This document shows positions 37,304 to 46,108 of a DNA stretch of 64,000 nucleotides, in pieces. The stretch is taken from contig WACF01000001.1 in assembly GCA_026192395.1 (NCBI GenBank), forward strand, positions 2,230,309 through 2,294,308, read 5' to 3'. The translations under genes and the position numbers were made by a program. The notes under the pieces are model-generated. The model made no database searches. It was not told the origin of the DNA and saw only the letters and a list, made by a program, of their open reading frames with translations. This DNA is from Proteobacteria bacterium 005FR1. Its GTDB lineage: Bacteria > Pseudomonadota > Gammaproteobacteria > Pseudomonadales > Cellvibrionaceae. The number at the start of each line of letters is the position of its first letter. The stretch's first letter is position 1.

Positions 37304-37338
37304 CTTGAAAACTCTCGAATCTTGAATAGCTCTCGAAC
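37304..37338. promoter_or_regulatory. Tandem repeat upstream of the envelope operon
   Basis: CTTGAAAACTCTCGAAT at 37304-37320 is followed at once by CTTGAATAGCTCTCGAAC at 37321-37338. The pair lies about 100-130 bases before the DUF4175 start codon. Each unit combines CTTGAA with CTCTCGAA. Such spacing would suit a regulator binding in tandem, or part of a promoter, but no known consensus fits well. Confidence 0.4.
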
Positions 37339-37731
37339 AAGTTGGGGAGGCGAGTCCGTCGTTCAGCTCGCGAGGTCAATGCTCATACTATGCATAGCCC
37401 GATGCAAAGGCATCAATGCAACTTCAGCGCCACGACCCGACCGCTGGTCCGGTCATTCGCGAGAGGTTCAACTGCAAGTACTCCCGCCTATGATTCGCTT
37501 CCTTCACCCGAGGTTCCGGACTCGACTTCGATTTGCTTGTGCCTGCGCCCCCCAAATAACTCGATCCTCAACAGTACAGGCGCACAGCGCTGCCCCCCGT
37601 GACGTTTTACACATTTTTACATGTACCGTTGGGAGGGGAGATGCGGAGAGGCAAGCGAGGACGACGGCTTACGAGCCGGTCATGTCTGACGGGGATGGGA
37701 TTTAGACGGTGGGTAGAGAAGTAACAAAGGG

Positions 37732-37744
37732 GGGGCTGCGCCCC
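37732..37744 (-). terminator. Weak terminator-like hairpin after mocA
   Basis: A five-base GC stem (GGGGC and GCCCC around a three-base loop) follows the mocA stop codon and is followed on the minus strand by CCCTTTGTTACTT. The T-tract is poor, so termination is only probable. Confidence 0.4.
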
Positions 37745-37754
37745 GCAGGACGAT

Positions 37755-38444
37755 TTACAAGCGTGGGCGCAACTGCTCCGGCCGGTCGACGTCATACAGA
37801 ATGCCGGTATCCTTCACCAGCACTTCCACCACCGCCGAGGGATTGCTGGTGATTACCGCCTTGCCGCCGCGATCGCCTTGAAGTTGCTCCAGGTTGTCGA
37901 ACCAGCGGCGACCAAAAACCACCGGGTGTCCGCGCTTCTTGCGTGATGCTCTGTCGATACCTTCCTCGACACCACTCTCGGTGGATTTCTCTACACAGGG
38001 CACAACGATATTGTCCGGGGAATGCGCCGCGACCAGCGCCGCCACCGTGTCGGTCTCGATGTAAGGCATGTCCGCGAGCATCAGGAGCATGCCGGAAAAC
38101 TGCTGCCCTTGGTGGTCTTCCTCATCGCGCAGGTGTGCAACCGCATTCGCAATGCTGTGGCCCATGCCGCGTTCGGAGTCCCTCGCACAGATTACGACTA
38201 CATCTGGATGGTCCAACCATTCACCGAGCAGCGCACGCTCTTGCCCTAAGTCGCCTGGCTTGGTCACCACAAAAACACGACTGCAATGGGGCGCGACCAA
38301 AGAAATACCTTTAGAGAGAAGTGTATCGCGCTGATCAAAAGCAGCGACACGCTTGTCGCTGCCGAAGCGGAATGATCGTCCGGCGGCGAGCACGACGCCC
38401 GCCAAATTGTTCGTTGATGACGAATCGGATCGATCGGAGGGCAT
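37755..38444 (-). CDS. MocA-like molybdenum cofactor cytidylyltransferase
   Basis: A 229-residue nucleotidyltransferase of the MobA/MocA type, which joins a nucleotide (CTP for MocA) to molybdopterin. The nucleotide-binding signature LAAGRSFRFGSDK is at residues 19-31, MLLMLADMPYIE carries the catalytic acid region, and RGHPVVFGRRWFD is the cofactor-binding motif. Enzymes of the xanthine dehydrogenase family use the cytosine dinucleotide form, and this gene directly abuts xdhC (TGA followed by ATG) in the dehydrogenase operon, so MocA rather than MobA is preferred. Confidence 0.88.
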   Translation of the reverse strand: MPSDRSDSSSTNNLAGVVLAAGRSFRFGSDKRVAAFDQRDTLLSKGISLVAPHCSRVFVVTKPGDLGQERALLGEWLDHPDVVVICARDSERGMGHSIANAVAHLRDEEDHQGQQFSGMLLMLADMPYIETDTVAALVAAHSPDNIVVPCVEKSTESGVEEGIDRASRKKRGHPVVFGRRWFDNLEQLQGDRGGKAVITSNPSAVVEVLVKDTGILYDVDRPEQLRPRL

Positions 38445-39428
38445 TCAGGATTCTTTTTCGCTGCGCTGCTGCCATCGCACCTGGGTCAATTCCGCGAGAA
38501 TGGCAATCGCGATTTCCGAGGGTGTCTTGCTGCCGATGGACAAGCCGATGGGGGCGTGCAAGCGCTGCAGATCCGCCTCGGTGATGTCCAGTTGCAGGAG
38601 TCGCTGGCGACGCTTGGTGGAGGTTGCCATCGAACCCATGGCGCCGATATAGAATGCTTCGGTGTTGAAGGCCTCCATCAGCCCCATGTCATCGATGCGC
38701 GGATCATGGGTGAGCGCCAGCACCGCGGAACGGCTATCGTTGGCGTACTTGCCCACGCCATCGTCAGGCATGGCTCGAATCAACTGCACGTTGTCTATAT
38801 CCCATCCCGCTATCTGTTCGGGACGCGGATCGCAAACGCTCACACGATAGTCCATCAGCAGCGCGAACTTGGCGAGCGCGCGACTGACTTCGCTTACGCC
38901 CACCAGAAACAGATGGTACTGCGGCCCATACACCTGATGGAGAGAAAGCGGTGCTGTACCTTCTCGAGCAAATACAAATTTGCCGCCGATCCCGCCCGGC
39001 TTCAATTCTGCTTCGCCAGTGCCAAAATCGACTTTCCGTTCGATGCACTCGCGCTTTTCGATGTGTTGATGAACCGTCTTCAACCACGCCAGATCCTTGC
39101 CGCCGGCCAAGGGCTCCAGCAGCACACCCAGCGTTCCGCCGCAGGGCAGTTTGAGGCGCTCGGCTTCCTCCTTGGTCGCCCCATAGAGCAGATGCTGGGC
39201 ACGTTCCCGGTCGATTTCGCCGCGTGCCAGCTTGGCCAGCAAGTCCTCTTCGATACAGCCGCCGGAAAGCGAACCACACTGCTGCCCTTCCGCGTTGCAG
39301 GCCATCAACGATCCGACATCCCGCGGCGCCGAGCCCCAGGTGGAGGTGACCGTGCACAGCCATGCGGGGGTGCCGCGCTCAAGCCATTTGATCAGAGTGG
39401 CGAAAACTTCCAAATCGAGACTGTACAT
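38445..39428 (-). CDS. XdhC/CoxI-family molybdenum cofactor insertion protein
   Basis: A 327-residue XdhC-family protein. The N-terminal XdhC/CoxI domain begins with AWLCTVTSTWGSAPRDVGSLMAC and GGCIEEDLL; the C-terminal part has a Rossmann-like region (YHLFLVGVSEVSRALAKFALLMDYRVSVCDPR) and ends with the helical GLSIGSKTPSEIAIAILAEL motif of the family. XdhC proteins bind the cofactor, promote its sulfuration and hand it to the apo-dehydrogenase. It follows the large dehydrogenase subunit after 80 nt and is tied to mocA. Function is assigned by family and context. Confidence 0.92.
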   Translation of the reverse strand: MYSLDLEVFATLIKWLERGTPAWLCTVTSTWGSAPRDVGSLMACNAEGQQCGSLSGGCIEEDLLAKLARGEIDRERAQHLLYGATKEEAERLKLPCGGTLGVLLEPLAGGKDLAWLKTVHQHIEKRECIERKVDFGTGEAELKPGGIGGKFVFAREGTAPLSLHQVYGPQYHLFLVGVSEVSRALAKFALLMDYRVSVCDPRPEQIAGWDIDNVQLIRAMPDDGVGKYANDSRSAVLALTHDPRIDDMGLMEAFNTEAFYIGAMGSMATSTKRRQRLLQLDITEADLQRLHAPIGLSIGSKTPSEIAIAILAELTQVRWQQRSEKES

Positions 39429-39508
39429 CGTTGATCTCAGTTTTATTGTTTCGTAACCGGAAGGCGTGCTTGTTACGGATTACCTGTCACTGCATCCGAA
39501 TTGCGGAT

Positions 39509-41704
39509 TTATACCGTCAATTGAAACGGCAGCTCGCGCTGTCGTTGTCCACTGGCTTTGAACAGCGCGTTGCCCAGGGCCGGAGCGATCGGCGGCAATG
39601 CGATTTCGCCGATGCCGGTGGGGTGCTCTTTGCTGTCGACCAGCACTACCTGAATCTCCGGCGTCTCGTCGATGCGCAGCACCGGAAGATCGTGGAAGTT
39701 GCTTTGCACAACGCGACCGTCCTCGACGGTCAGCGCGGGTTTCAAAGCCGCACCCAGACCGTAGATGATCGCACTCTCCACCTGCTCGGTGACGATGTCC
39801 GGATTGGCAATCTGCCCGCAGTCCACCGCGCAGACAACCCGCTCGATTACATACCCGTTGGCGCCTTTGGACAGCTCGACCACCTGCGCAGCATAGGAGC
39901 TGAAAGATTCATGCACGGCCACGCCCTGAATGCGTCCGGGCAAAGGGTCGCCCCAATTGGCGGCTTCGGCGGCGGCCTTCAGCACGCGCTGATGGCGGGG
40001 ATGCCCCTGCAGGTAGCGCAACCGGAAATCCACCGGGTCCTCACCGGCGGCATGGGCCAGCTCGTCCATAAAGCTTTCCACCACAAAGGCATTGTGGGAA
40101 TGGCCGACCGAACGCCAGAAGCCGAGGGGAATGCCGGGATCATAGAGAGCCACATCCACCTTGCGGTTGTCGACCGCGTAAGGAATTTCGGCCCCTTCGG
40201 CCATGGCGCTGTCCATATTCGCGGTGGTATTCCCGGCAAAGCGACCAATACCGCGGGCCATGGCCTCTGGAAGCCACTTAGGCAGGTAGGAATCCACCAG
40301 TGTCACCGCCATGCCCTTGGTGATACTGGCTGAGACCAGCCGATGACGCCAGGCGCCGATTTGGCCGTCCTCGTTGACCACGGCGCGCAGGCGGTGGAGG
40401 GTCGAAGGACGATAGAAGTCGTGGCGCATGTCGTCTTCGCGGGACCAGATCAGCTTGATTGGTACACCGGGCATTTGCCGGGCGATGGCGGCGGCCTCGC
40501 CCGCGAAATCGGTCATCGCGCGGCGACCGAAGCCGCCGCCCATCAGCGTCGTATGCACCGTTACCTTGTCGCGATCGAAGCCGCCATACTGGGCTGCCAA
40601 GGCCTGCACGAAGCCGGGGGCCTGGGACGGCGCCCAGAGCTCGCAGCGGTCGCCAGTGACCAGGGCCGTGCAGTTTTGCGGCTCCATGGTGCTGTGATGG
40701 AGAAAGGGAGCGGCGTACTTGGCCTCTACCACCCTGCCATCGGCGGCTTGCGCCAGGACGCCCTCCGCATCACCTTCATCCAGTGCGTCTACAGTGGTTT
40801 CGCCGTTGTCGAGGGCCTGTTCCTGATTTTTACGGATCTTTGCGGAGCTTAGTCCCGCCAGCGGGCCCTTATCCCACTCCACCTTCAGCTTGCCGGCGGC
40901 CTGCCGCGCCTGCCAGTAGCCATCCGCCACCACGGCGATGCCATTGTGGATCGGAAAAATCTTCAGGACGCCCGCTTGCTGCTCCGCTTCTTCAGCGTCG
41001 AAGGCGCGGACCCTTCCGCCGAAGTGAGGGCAGCGCACCACGACGGCCGTTTTCATGCCCGGAAGCGCCACGTCCACGCCGAAGATCGCCGTGCCGTCGG
41101 TTTTCGCCGGGGTATCAAAGCGCGGTAGCGACTTGCCGATCCATTTCGGTGCATTGGCCACCGGCGGAACCAATTGCGGTGCCTCGATGGATTTCGCGCT
41201 TTCAGCCACTTCGGCGTAGCCGATTCGGCGGCCAGAGGCGGAGTGAACGATCACTCCGTCGTCGGTATTCAGTTCACTGACAGGCACCTGCCACTGCTCG
41301 GCCGCCGCAGCCATCAGCATGGCCCGTGCGGTTGCGCCCGCCTCCTGCAAGGGAGTCCAGGCGGTGGTCAGGCTGGTGCTGCCGCCGGTTACCTGCATAC
41401 GCATGGCGGGGTTATTGTAGGCGGAATGCACGCCGGCCATTTCCACCTGAATGCGCGCTGGATCGTAGTCCAGGCCCTCCCCCATCAGCGTGGTCAGGCC
41501 GGTGTAAACGCCCTGCCCCATCTCCGCCTTGTCCAGCTGGAAAACGACCCGGCCATCGGGCGTGATCTGCAGCCAGGCGTTGGGCTGGAAGCTGCCCGCC
41601 ACGATCTGCGGAACCGGCTCATCGCCGCCGAGGCTGAAGCCCAACAGAAGGCCGCCGCCGACGACGCCGGTGCCAACGAGAAATTTGCGTCGAGAGAATT
41701 TCAT
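39509..41704 (-). CDS. Molybdopterin-binding subunit of a periplasmic hydroxylase (IorB type)
   Basis: A 731-residue large subunit of the xanthine-dehydrogenase family. It begins with a twin-arginine signal ([27 protein letters not shown]), so the folded enzyme is probably exported. Repeated aldehyde-oxidase-like cofactor regions follow, with motifs such as GGGFGRRAMTDFAGEAAAIA, GFWRSVGHSHNAFVVESFMDELA and CAVDCGQIANPDIVTEQVESAIIYGLGAAL. This two-domain form pairs with a small iron-sulfur subunit without an FAD subunit, as in isoquinoline 1-oxidoreductase. The substrate is probably an aldehyde or N-heterocycle, but sequence does not decide. Overlaps iorA by one base. Confidence 0.92.
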   Translation of the reverse strand: MKFSRRKFLVGTGVVGGGLLLGFSLGGDEPVPQIVAGSFQPNAWLQITPDGRVVFQLDKAEMGQGVYTGLTTLMGEGLDYDPARIQVEMAGVHSAYNNPAMRMQVTGGSTSLTTAWTPLQEAGATARAMLMAAAAEQWQVPVSELNTDDGVIVHSASGRRIGYAEVAESAKSIEAPQLVPPVANAPKWIGKSLPRFDTPAKTDGTAIFGVDVALPGMKTAVVVRCPHFGGRVRAFDAEEAEQQAGVLKIFPIHNGIAVVADGYWQARQAAGKLKVEWDKGPLAGLSSAKIRKNQEQALDNGETTVDALDEGDAEGVLAQAADGRVVEAKYAAPFLHHSTMEPQNCTALVTGDRCELWAPSQAPGFVQALAAQYGGFDRDKVTVHTTLMGGGFGRRAMTDFAGEAAAIARQMPGVPIKLIWSREDDMRHDFYRPSTLHRLRAVVNEDGQIGAWRHRLVSASITKGMAVTLVDSYLPKWLPEAMARGIGRFAGNTTANMDSAMAEGAEIPYAVDNRKVDVALYDPGIPLGFWRSVGHSHNAFVVESFMDELAHAAGEDPVDFRLRYLQGHPRHQRVLKAAAEAANWGDPLPGRIQGVAVHESFSSYAAQVVELSKGANGYVIERVVCAVDCGQIANPDIVTEQVESAIIYGLGAALKPALTVEDGRVVQSNFHDLPVLRIDETPEIQVVLVDSKEHPTGIGEIALPPIAPALGNALFKASGQRQRELPFQLTV

Positions 41705-42198
41705 CAGCCTTCTCCTGTTGCCGGGTCAAAGGTCTGCACACCGGTCGAGATCGATGCGGCAGCCTGATGAATCGCCCTGCGAATGCGCGGGTAGCTGCCG
41801 CAGCGGCAGATGTTGCCGGCCATGGCGCGGTTGATGTCATCGTTGGAAGGATTGGGGTTTGCCGCCAGCAGCGCAGCGGCGGACATGATCTGCCCGGACT
41901 GGCAGTAACCGCACTGAGGTACGTCGATCTGCCGCCATGCCTGCTGGACCGGGTGATCGCCACCGAGGCCTTCGATAGTGACCACTGACTTACCCACGAC
42001 CTGCCCGACCGGCAGGATGCAGGTACGCACCGCCTGCCCATCCACATGCATGGTGCAGGCACCGCACAGGCCCTGACCACAACCGAACTTGGAGCCGGTC
42101 AGGCCGAGGCGCTCGCGCACGACCCAAAGCAGTGGTGTGCTGGGATCGACATCGTCGGGGAGGGTTAAGGGTTCGCCGTTCAACTTGAGTGTGGACAT
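41704..42198 (-). CDS. 2Fe-2S subunit of the molybdenum hydroxylase (IorA type)
   Basis: A 164-residue iron-sulfur subunit. The plant-type ferredoxin cluster is [21 protein letters not shown], and the second 2Fe-2S domain has [10 protein letters not shown] and [13 protein letters not shown], as in the small subunits of isoquinoline oxidoreductase and CO dehydrogenase. It passes electrons from the molybdenum centre to an acceptor, in this type probably a c-type cytochrome or quinone pathway not encoded here. It has no signal peptide and likely travels out with the Tat-tagged large subunit. The stop and the next start share one base. Confidence 0.94.
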   Translation of the reverse strand: MSTLKLNGEPLTLPDDVDPSTPLLWVVRERLGLTGSKFGCGQGLCGACTMHVDGQAVRTCILPVGQVVGKSVVTIEGLGGDHPVQQAWRQIDVPQCGYCQSGQIMSAAALLAANPNPSNDDINRAMAGNICRCGSYPRIRRAIHQAAASISTGVQTFDPATGEG

Positions 42199-42666
42199 CG
42201 AGGCTCCTTGACAGCTGGGCGCGCCATCCGGCGTTTTGTTTTATTCGGGTGGAGGCATGTTAATGCAGGGTTGAGGATTCAGCCAGTGCGGCTATGTAGT
42301 CAGGCGTGAGTTGTCGTGGGAGCTCCAGATCGGGTAATGGGCGTGCCACCAAGGCCGTTTGCCACTGGGTGGTGCCCCGCGCCCGCGAAGGTTTCGAAAG
42401 GCGCCGCCCAGCACCAACTGAACAGCGGCTTCGTCGAGAACGTACTTCTTCTCCTAAAGTGGCGAAGAACTGCGGCCTAACTTGCCACCTGCACGTTCGC
42501 TTTGCACCGGGGATCGGGTACTGTTTTGGAGCGACTAGGTCCAGGATGGAGGGGGACGGGGCCAGGGATGGCCCCATGGAGCGGAAAAACAGTACCCGTT
42601 CCCCCGGCGCATTTTCGGCACTACTGCTACAGGAAAGAAAAAGCCACGCTCCGCGTTTTTGGTTCG
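42199..42666. other. Intergenic region with palindromic repeat copy B
   Basis: 468 bases between the dehydrogenase operon and the RND gene, both on the minus strand. It holds the second copy of the nested palindrome. A 105-codon frame on the minus strand (42260-42577) ends in a protein-like stretch (LELPRQLTPDYIAALAE), but its upstream part runs through the repeat, so it is at best a remnant. The dehydrogenase promoter must lie near 42210-42300. Confidence 0.5.
42507..42607. repeat. Nested palindromic repeat element, copy B
   Basis: Outer arms at 42507-42527 and 42586-42607 pair with a few mismatches (GGGTACTGTTTT and AAAACAGTACCC near the base). The core at 42522-42592 matches copy A (13799-13870) at most positions: both contain GACTAG, GGGACGGGGCCA and GGATGGCCCCATGGA. 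The inner hairpin is GGGGCCA/TGGCCCC. The outer arms differ from those of copy A but still pair, so the symmetry has been kept while the sequence changed. Confidence 0.72.
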
Positions 42667-45294
42667 CTACTTCTCCGGCCCCAGCGGCTTGACCAGCAAA
42701 ATCAGCTTAGGCAGCAAAGTCAGCGATCCCAGGATTGCCGCCAGCATCGCCAGACTCGTCAACAGGCCGAAGTAGATGGAGGGAATGAATTTGGACAGTG
42801 CCAGCACTGAGAAGCCGACAATGATCGTGATCGCGGTGTAGTACATCGCCCGACCGATGGACTGATGGGCCAGGTGCATGGTGCGCGCGTAATTCTTCTC
42901 CCGGGCGAAGACCTGTTGGAAGCGATAGATGTAGTGGATGGCGTGATCCACCCCCATGCCGACCGTGATCGCGGCGATCATGATGTTCATCAGGTCCAGC
43001 GAGATGCCGAACAGGCCCATGCTGCCGAGTACCACGCCGGCGGCCAGCAGGTTGGGAATGATGGCGACGATCGACAGCTTCAGGTTACGGAACAGGATCA
43101 GGAACATGATCATGATGCCGAAGAACACTGCACCCAATGTGACGATCTGCGAGTAGAACAGGCTCTGCAAAACGTTGTTGTATAGCACCAGCAGGCCGGT
43201 GAAGTGAACCTGCTCCGGCTCGAGCCCCACCTCCTCAACGGCGTACTCCTGAATCTTGCCTGGCAGTTCCTGACGATCCAAGGGTGAATTGATTTCCTGC
43301 ACCCGCAGATTGATTCGGGTCTGATTTTCCTCGTAGGACAGGAAAGAGGACAGGAGGTCCTGCATCTCCGCAGGCAGCCGCGTTTGCAGCACTGCCAGCT
43401 CGAAGTCGTTCAGCGGACCCCCGTTGATATCCCGGGCGACCTTGTACGCTGTCGCCAGTGACTGGACGCGACCCACTTCCGGGAGGCTTTCCAGATAGTC
43501 ATGCAGCTGCTCGATCTGATTGAGGCCGGCGACGGTGAACCAATAACTTTGCTTCGGCGCCTCGGCCGCTGCCTCCTCGGCAAAGGGATCCTCCGCAAAC
43601 GGATCTTCAGCGGACGATCCCTCGGTGGACGGAGCCGCAAAGGGATCTTCCGAGAACGGATCCTCAGTGACTTGGCCGTTGGCAGCCTGACCGCTGTCGA
43701 GTGTACCGAAGGGGTCATCGGCATCGGCTGATGCGGCAAAGGGGTCATCGGCGGCTTCCGGCTGGCTCTGAACCTCGGCCGGGGCATCCAGGATGATATC
43801 CAAAGGCGTGGTTCCGCCGAGCTTGCGGTCGATCACGCTCAGCCCTTTGTATACCTCGGTGCTTTCGTGGAAGTAATCGATCGGACGGTTTTCCACATCC
43901 AGACGGGTGATGCCGAACACCGCCGCCACTGCCAAAACTGAGGCAACCGCCATCACCTTGCCGCCGTGCTTTTCAGCCACAACGGCGAAGCGCTCAGTGA
44001 AAGAGTGGGACTTGTCCCCGGTATCTTTGGGCTCGCCCTTCGGGAGGAGCACCAGCCACGCTGGCAAAAAAGCGAAGGCCATCAAATAAGCCAGACTGAG
44101 GCCGATCGTCATCATCCAGCCGAAGTCGATCACTGGTTTGATGTCGCTCACCACGAGAGAGGCGAAAGCCACCATGGTGGTCAGTACGGTGTACAGGCAC
44201 GGCTGAGCCATCAGGCGAGCCGCTTCCAAAACCAGCTGCTGCTGGGTCCACTCGGGATTTTCCGCATGCAGTTCCCGGTAGCGCACCACCACGTAGATGG
44301 TAAGCGCCAATGTGAGAATCAGCAGCAGAGAAACAAAGTTGTTGGAAATCACCGTAATGCGCCAGTCCACCCATCCCAGGTAGCCGAGCATCATCGCCAC
44401 GGTAAAGACACAGGTGGTGAAGGGCAGGATCACGAAGCGCGGCTGGCGGAAAATGATGGCGAGCATCAGGATGATAAAGATCAGCACCGCGCTGCCGAAG
44501 ATCATCAGATCGCGCTTCACAAAGTTGACGGTGTCCGCGGCGATCATGGTCACGCCGCCGATATACATTTCCGCTCCGTTCTCGTACCTGGATACGATCT
44601 CCCTGACTTGCTCCACCCGCTCGCGATCCCGCTGAGCCACTTCGGTCCGATACTCTCGGAATGTTTCGCTGACTTCGGCGAGCCGCTCCTCCTCTGCCTG
44701 TGTAAGGCCTTCCGTGTCTCGCTTTTCCCGCAAGCGGTCGCGTTGCTGAACGAGATCGAGATACTTGTTATCCACCTCGAGGTTCAACTGGATTGCGGTG
44801 GTCCTGCCGTCCGGCCCCACGAGCGTATCCCGGTAGAGGGGGCTGGTCTGAAATTCTTCAAGCGCTTGCTGGCGGTCCACGCCGGGATCGGTAAGCGAGG
44901 GCAGCGGCTCGTCGCTGGTCACCCGCTCGAGATCGACCGGAGGACTGTAGAGAAGCGGAACGTCCAGAATGCTCAGGACGCTTTCCACGCCCTGAACCTG
45001 CTTCAGATCATCCCGCACTTTCTGCAATCGGTTGAGCGACTCATCCGACATCAGCTCGCCTTCCGGCGTATAGGTCACGACCAGGAAATCGCCCGACTGG
45101 TAGCGCTCGGTGATCTTGCGGTTGAAGTCAATCGCCTGGTCGTGCTCGAGAGTCAGCGAGTCTGCCGATGCATCCACTTTTACCCGCGGCAATCCGGCAG
45201 CCAGCACCGCGAGGGCGAGAATGATGATGGCGAGAGTCAGTTTCGGGTGTTTGATGACGACGGATTCGTAGATCTTGAGCAGTCTGGCTGACAT
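42667..45294 (-). CDS. RND-superfamily exporter (MMPL type)
   Basis: An 875-residue membrane transporter with two halves, each a transmembrane helix followed by a periplasmic domain and five helices. The sterol-sensing/MMPL core is visible in both halves (LMIFGSAVLIFIILMLAIIFRQPRFVILPF and VTLGAVFFGIMIMFLILFRNLKLSIVAIIPNL), with GMGVDHAIHYIYRFQ. Proteins of this type export lipids or hopanoids; the substrate here is unknown. The second periplasmic domain carries an odd Asp-Pro-Phe-Ala-rich insert at about 512-578. ATG 45294 is chosen; an ATG 24 bases earlier has no better ribosome site. No membrane-fusion protein gene is adjacent. Confidence 0.88.
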   Translation of the reverse strand: MSARLLKIYESVVIKHPKLTLAIIILALAVLAAGLPRVKVDASADSLTLEHDQAIDFNRKITERYQSGDFLVVTYTPEGELMSDESLNRLQKVRDDLKQVQGVESVLSILDVPLLYSPPVDLERVTSDEPLPSLTDPGVDRQQALEEFQTSPLYRDTLVGPDGRTTAIQLNLEVDNKYLDLVQQRDRLREKRDTEGLTQAEEERLAEVSETFREYRTEVAQRDRERVEQVREIVSRYENGAEMYIGGVTMIAADTVNFVKRDLMIFGSAVLIFIILMLAIIFRQPRFVILPFTTCVFTVAMMLGYLGWVDWRITVISNNFVSLLLILTLALTIYVVVRYRELHAENPEWTQQQLVLEAARLMAQPCLYTVLTTMVAFASLVVSDIKPVIDFGWMMTIGLSLAYLMAFAFLPAWLVLLPKGEPKDTGDKSHSFTERFAVVAEKHGGKVMAVASVLAVAAVFGITRLDVENRPIDYFHESTEVYKGLSVIDRKLGGTTPLDIILDAPAEVQSQPEAADDPFAASADADDPFGTLDSGQAANGQVTEDPFSEDPFAAPSTEGSSAEDPFAEDPFAEEAAAEAPKQSYWFTVAGLNQIEQLHDYLESLPEVGRVQSLATAYKVARDINGGPLNDFELAVLQTRLPAEMQDLLSSFLSYEENQTRINLRVQEINSPLDRQELPGKIQEYAVEEVGLEPEQVHFTGLLVLYNNVLQSLFYSQIVTLGAVFFGIMIMFLILFRNLKLSIVAIIPNLLAAGVVLGSMGLFGISLDLMNIMIAAITVGMGVDHAIHYIYRFQQVFAREKNYARTMHLAHQSIGRAMYYTAITIIVGFSVLALSKFIPSIYFGLLTSLAMLAAILGSLTLLPKLILLVKPLGPEK

Positions 45295-45374
45295 AAGAAC
45301 GGTACGCCTTGTTTCCATGAAGTGACCCAGCGATTCTGAGGCCGCCGGTCAGACGAAAAGGGGGGATTGTAAAG

Positions 45375-45452
45375 AGTCTCCAGTCTACAGTCTGCAGTCT
45401 CCATTAAAGACCAGTCGGACTGCCGGGCTTGCTCATGAGCTCTGGAGACTGG
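45375..45452. repeat. Seven-base tandem repeat with inverted partner
   Basis: AGTCTCC, AGTCTAC, AGTCTGC and AGTCTCC follow one another at 45375-45402. GGAGACTGG at 45444-45452 is the complement of CCAGTCTCC, so the region can fold into a large hairpin between ubiX and the RND gene. It may serve as a transcription end for ubiX. Confidence 0.6.
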
Positions 45453-45470
45453 CGACTCGCGACTGAGTTC

Positions 45471-46097
45471 CTACTCGCCCCAGCGCGGCATGATCGCCTG
45501 CTGGAGGCCGAGATGGTCGAGAATACGTCCGACCACAAAGTCGATCAGATCGCCGATCCCGGTGGGGTTGTGATAGAAGCCGGGACTGGCGGGCATGATG
45601 ATAGCGCCCATACGAGTCAACTTGAGCATGTTCTCGAGATGAATCTCGGAATAGGGCATTTCGCGGGGAACGATGATCAGTTGGCGGCGTTCTTTCAAAG
45701 CGACATCGGCGGCACGTTCGATCAGATTGTTACTCGCCCCGCAGGCAATCGCCGACAGGGTGCCGCCGCTGGCCGGACATATCACCATGGAAGCGGGGGA
45801 GCTGGAGCCGGAGGCGACCGGCGAAAACCAGTCCTGTTTGTCCAGCAATAGGAGCTGACCCTCGCCTGCATTGTAAATGTGGCTGAGCAGCCGTTGCTGC
45901 TCCAGAAGCGAATCAGGCAGCTCCAGTTCGGTTTCCGTCGCAATCACCGTTTGTGCCGCGCCGGAGATCATCAGGTACACCTGACAGTCCGCCGCCAGCA
46001 GGCATTCAAGCAGCCGCAAGCCATATTGCGCACCGGAAGCACCGGTCATCGCCAAGGTCACCGTGCGGTAGTAATCGCTGCCGTAGCTTTCGCTCAT
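45471..46097 (-). CDS. ubiX: Flavin prenyltransferase UbiX
   Basis: UbiX makes the prenylated FMN used by the UbiD decarboxylase in ubiquinone synthesis. The 208-residue flavoprotein shows [19 protein letters not shown], the [43 protein letters not shown] core with the flavin-binding segment, and [33 protein letters not shown]. The length is normal. It follows mpl after 11 nt on the same strand, a pairing often seen in Gammaproteobacteria. Confidence 0.96.
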   Translation of the reverse strand: MSESYGSDYYRTVTLAMTGASGAQYGLRLLECLLAADCQVYLMISGAAQTVIATETELELPDSLLEQQRLLSHIYNAGEGQLLLLDKQDWFSPVASGSSSPASMVICPASGGTLSAIACGASNNLIERAADVALKERRQLIIVPREMPYSEIHLENMLKLTRMGAIIMPASPGFYHNPTGIGDLIDFVVGRILDHLGLQQAIMPRWGE

Positions 46098-46108
46098 GAT
46101 GTGCTCCT

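Larger units (their letters stand above)
37206..37754. other. Intergenic region upstream of the envelope operon
   Basis: These 549 bases separate the molybdenum gene set from the envelope operon, both on the minus strand. The left half must hold the operon promoter and contains a 17-18 base tandem repeat at 37304-37338. At 37732-37744 GGGGC-TGC-GCCCC could end the mocA transcript. A 161-codon frame on the plus strand lacks any familiar motif and I do not consider it a gene. Confidence 0.5.

Noticed and set aside
37220-37705. A 161-codon open frame on the plus strand upstream of the envelope operon
   Set aside because: No familiar motif, composition unlike the neighbours, and it would overlap the operon's control region. 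Treated as noise.
42260-42577. A 105-codon open frame on the minus strand
   Set aside because: It runs through the palindromic repeat; only its last 30 residues look protein-like. At best a remnant.
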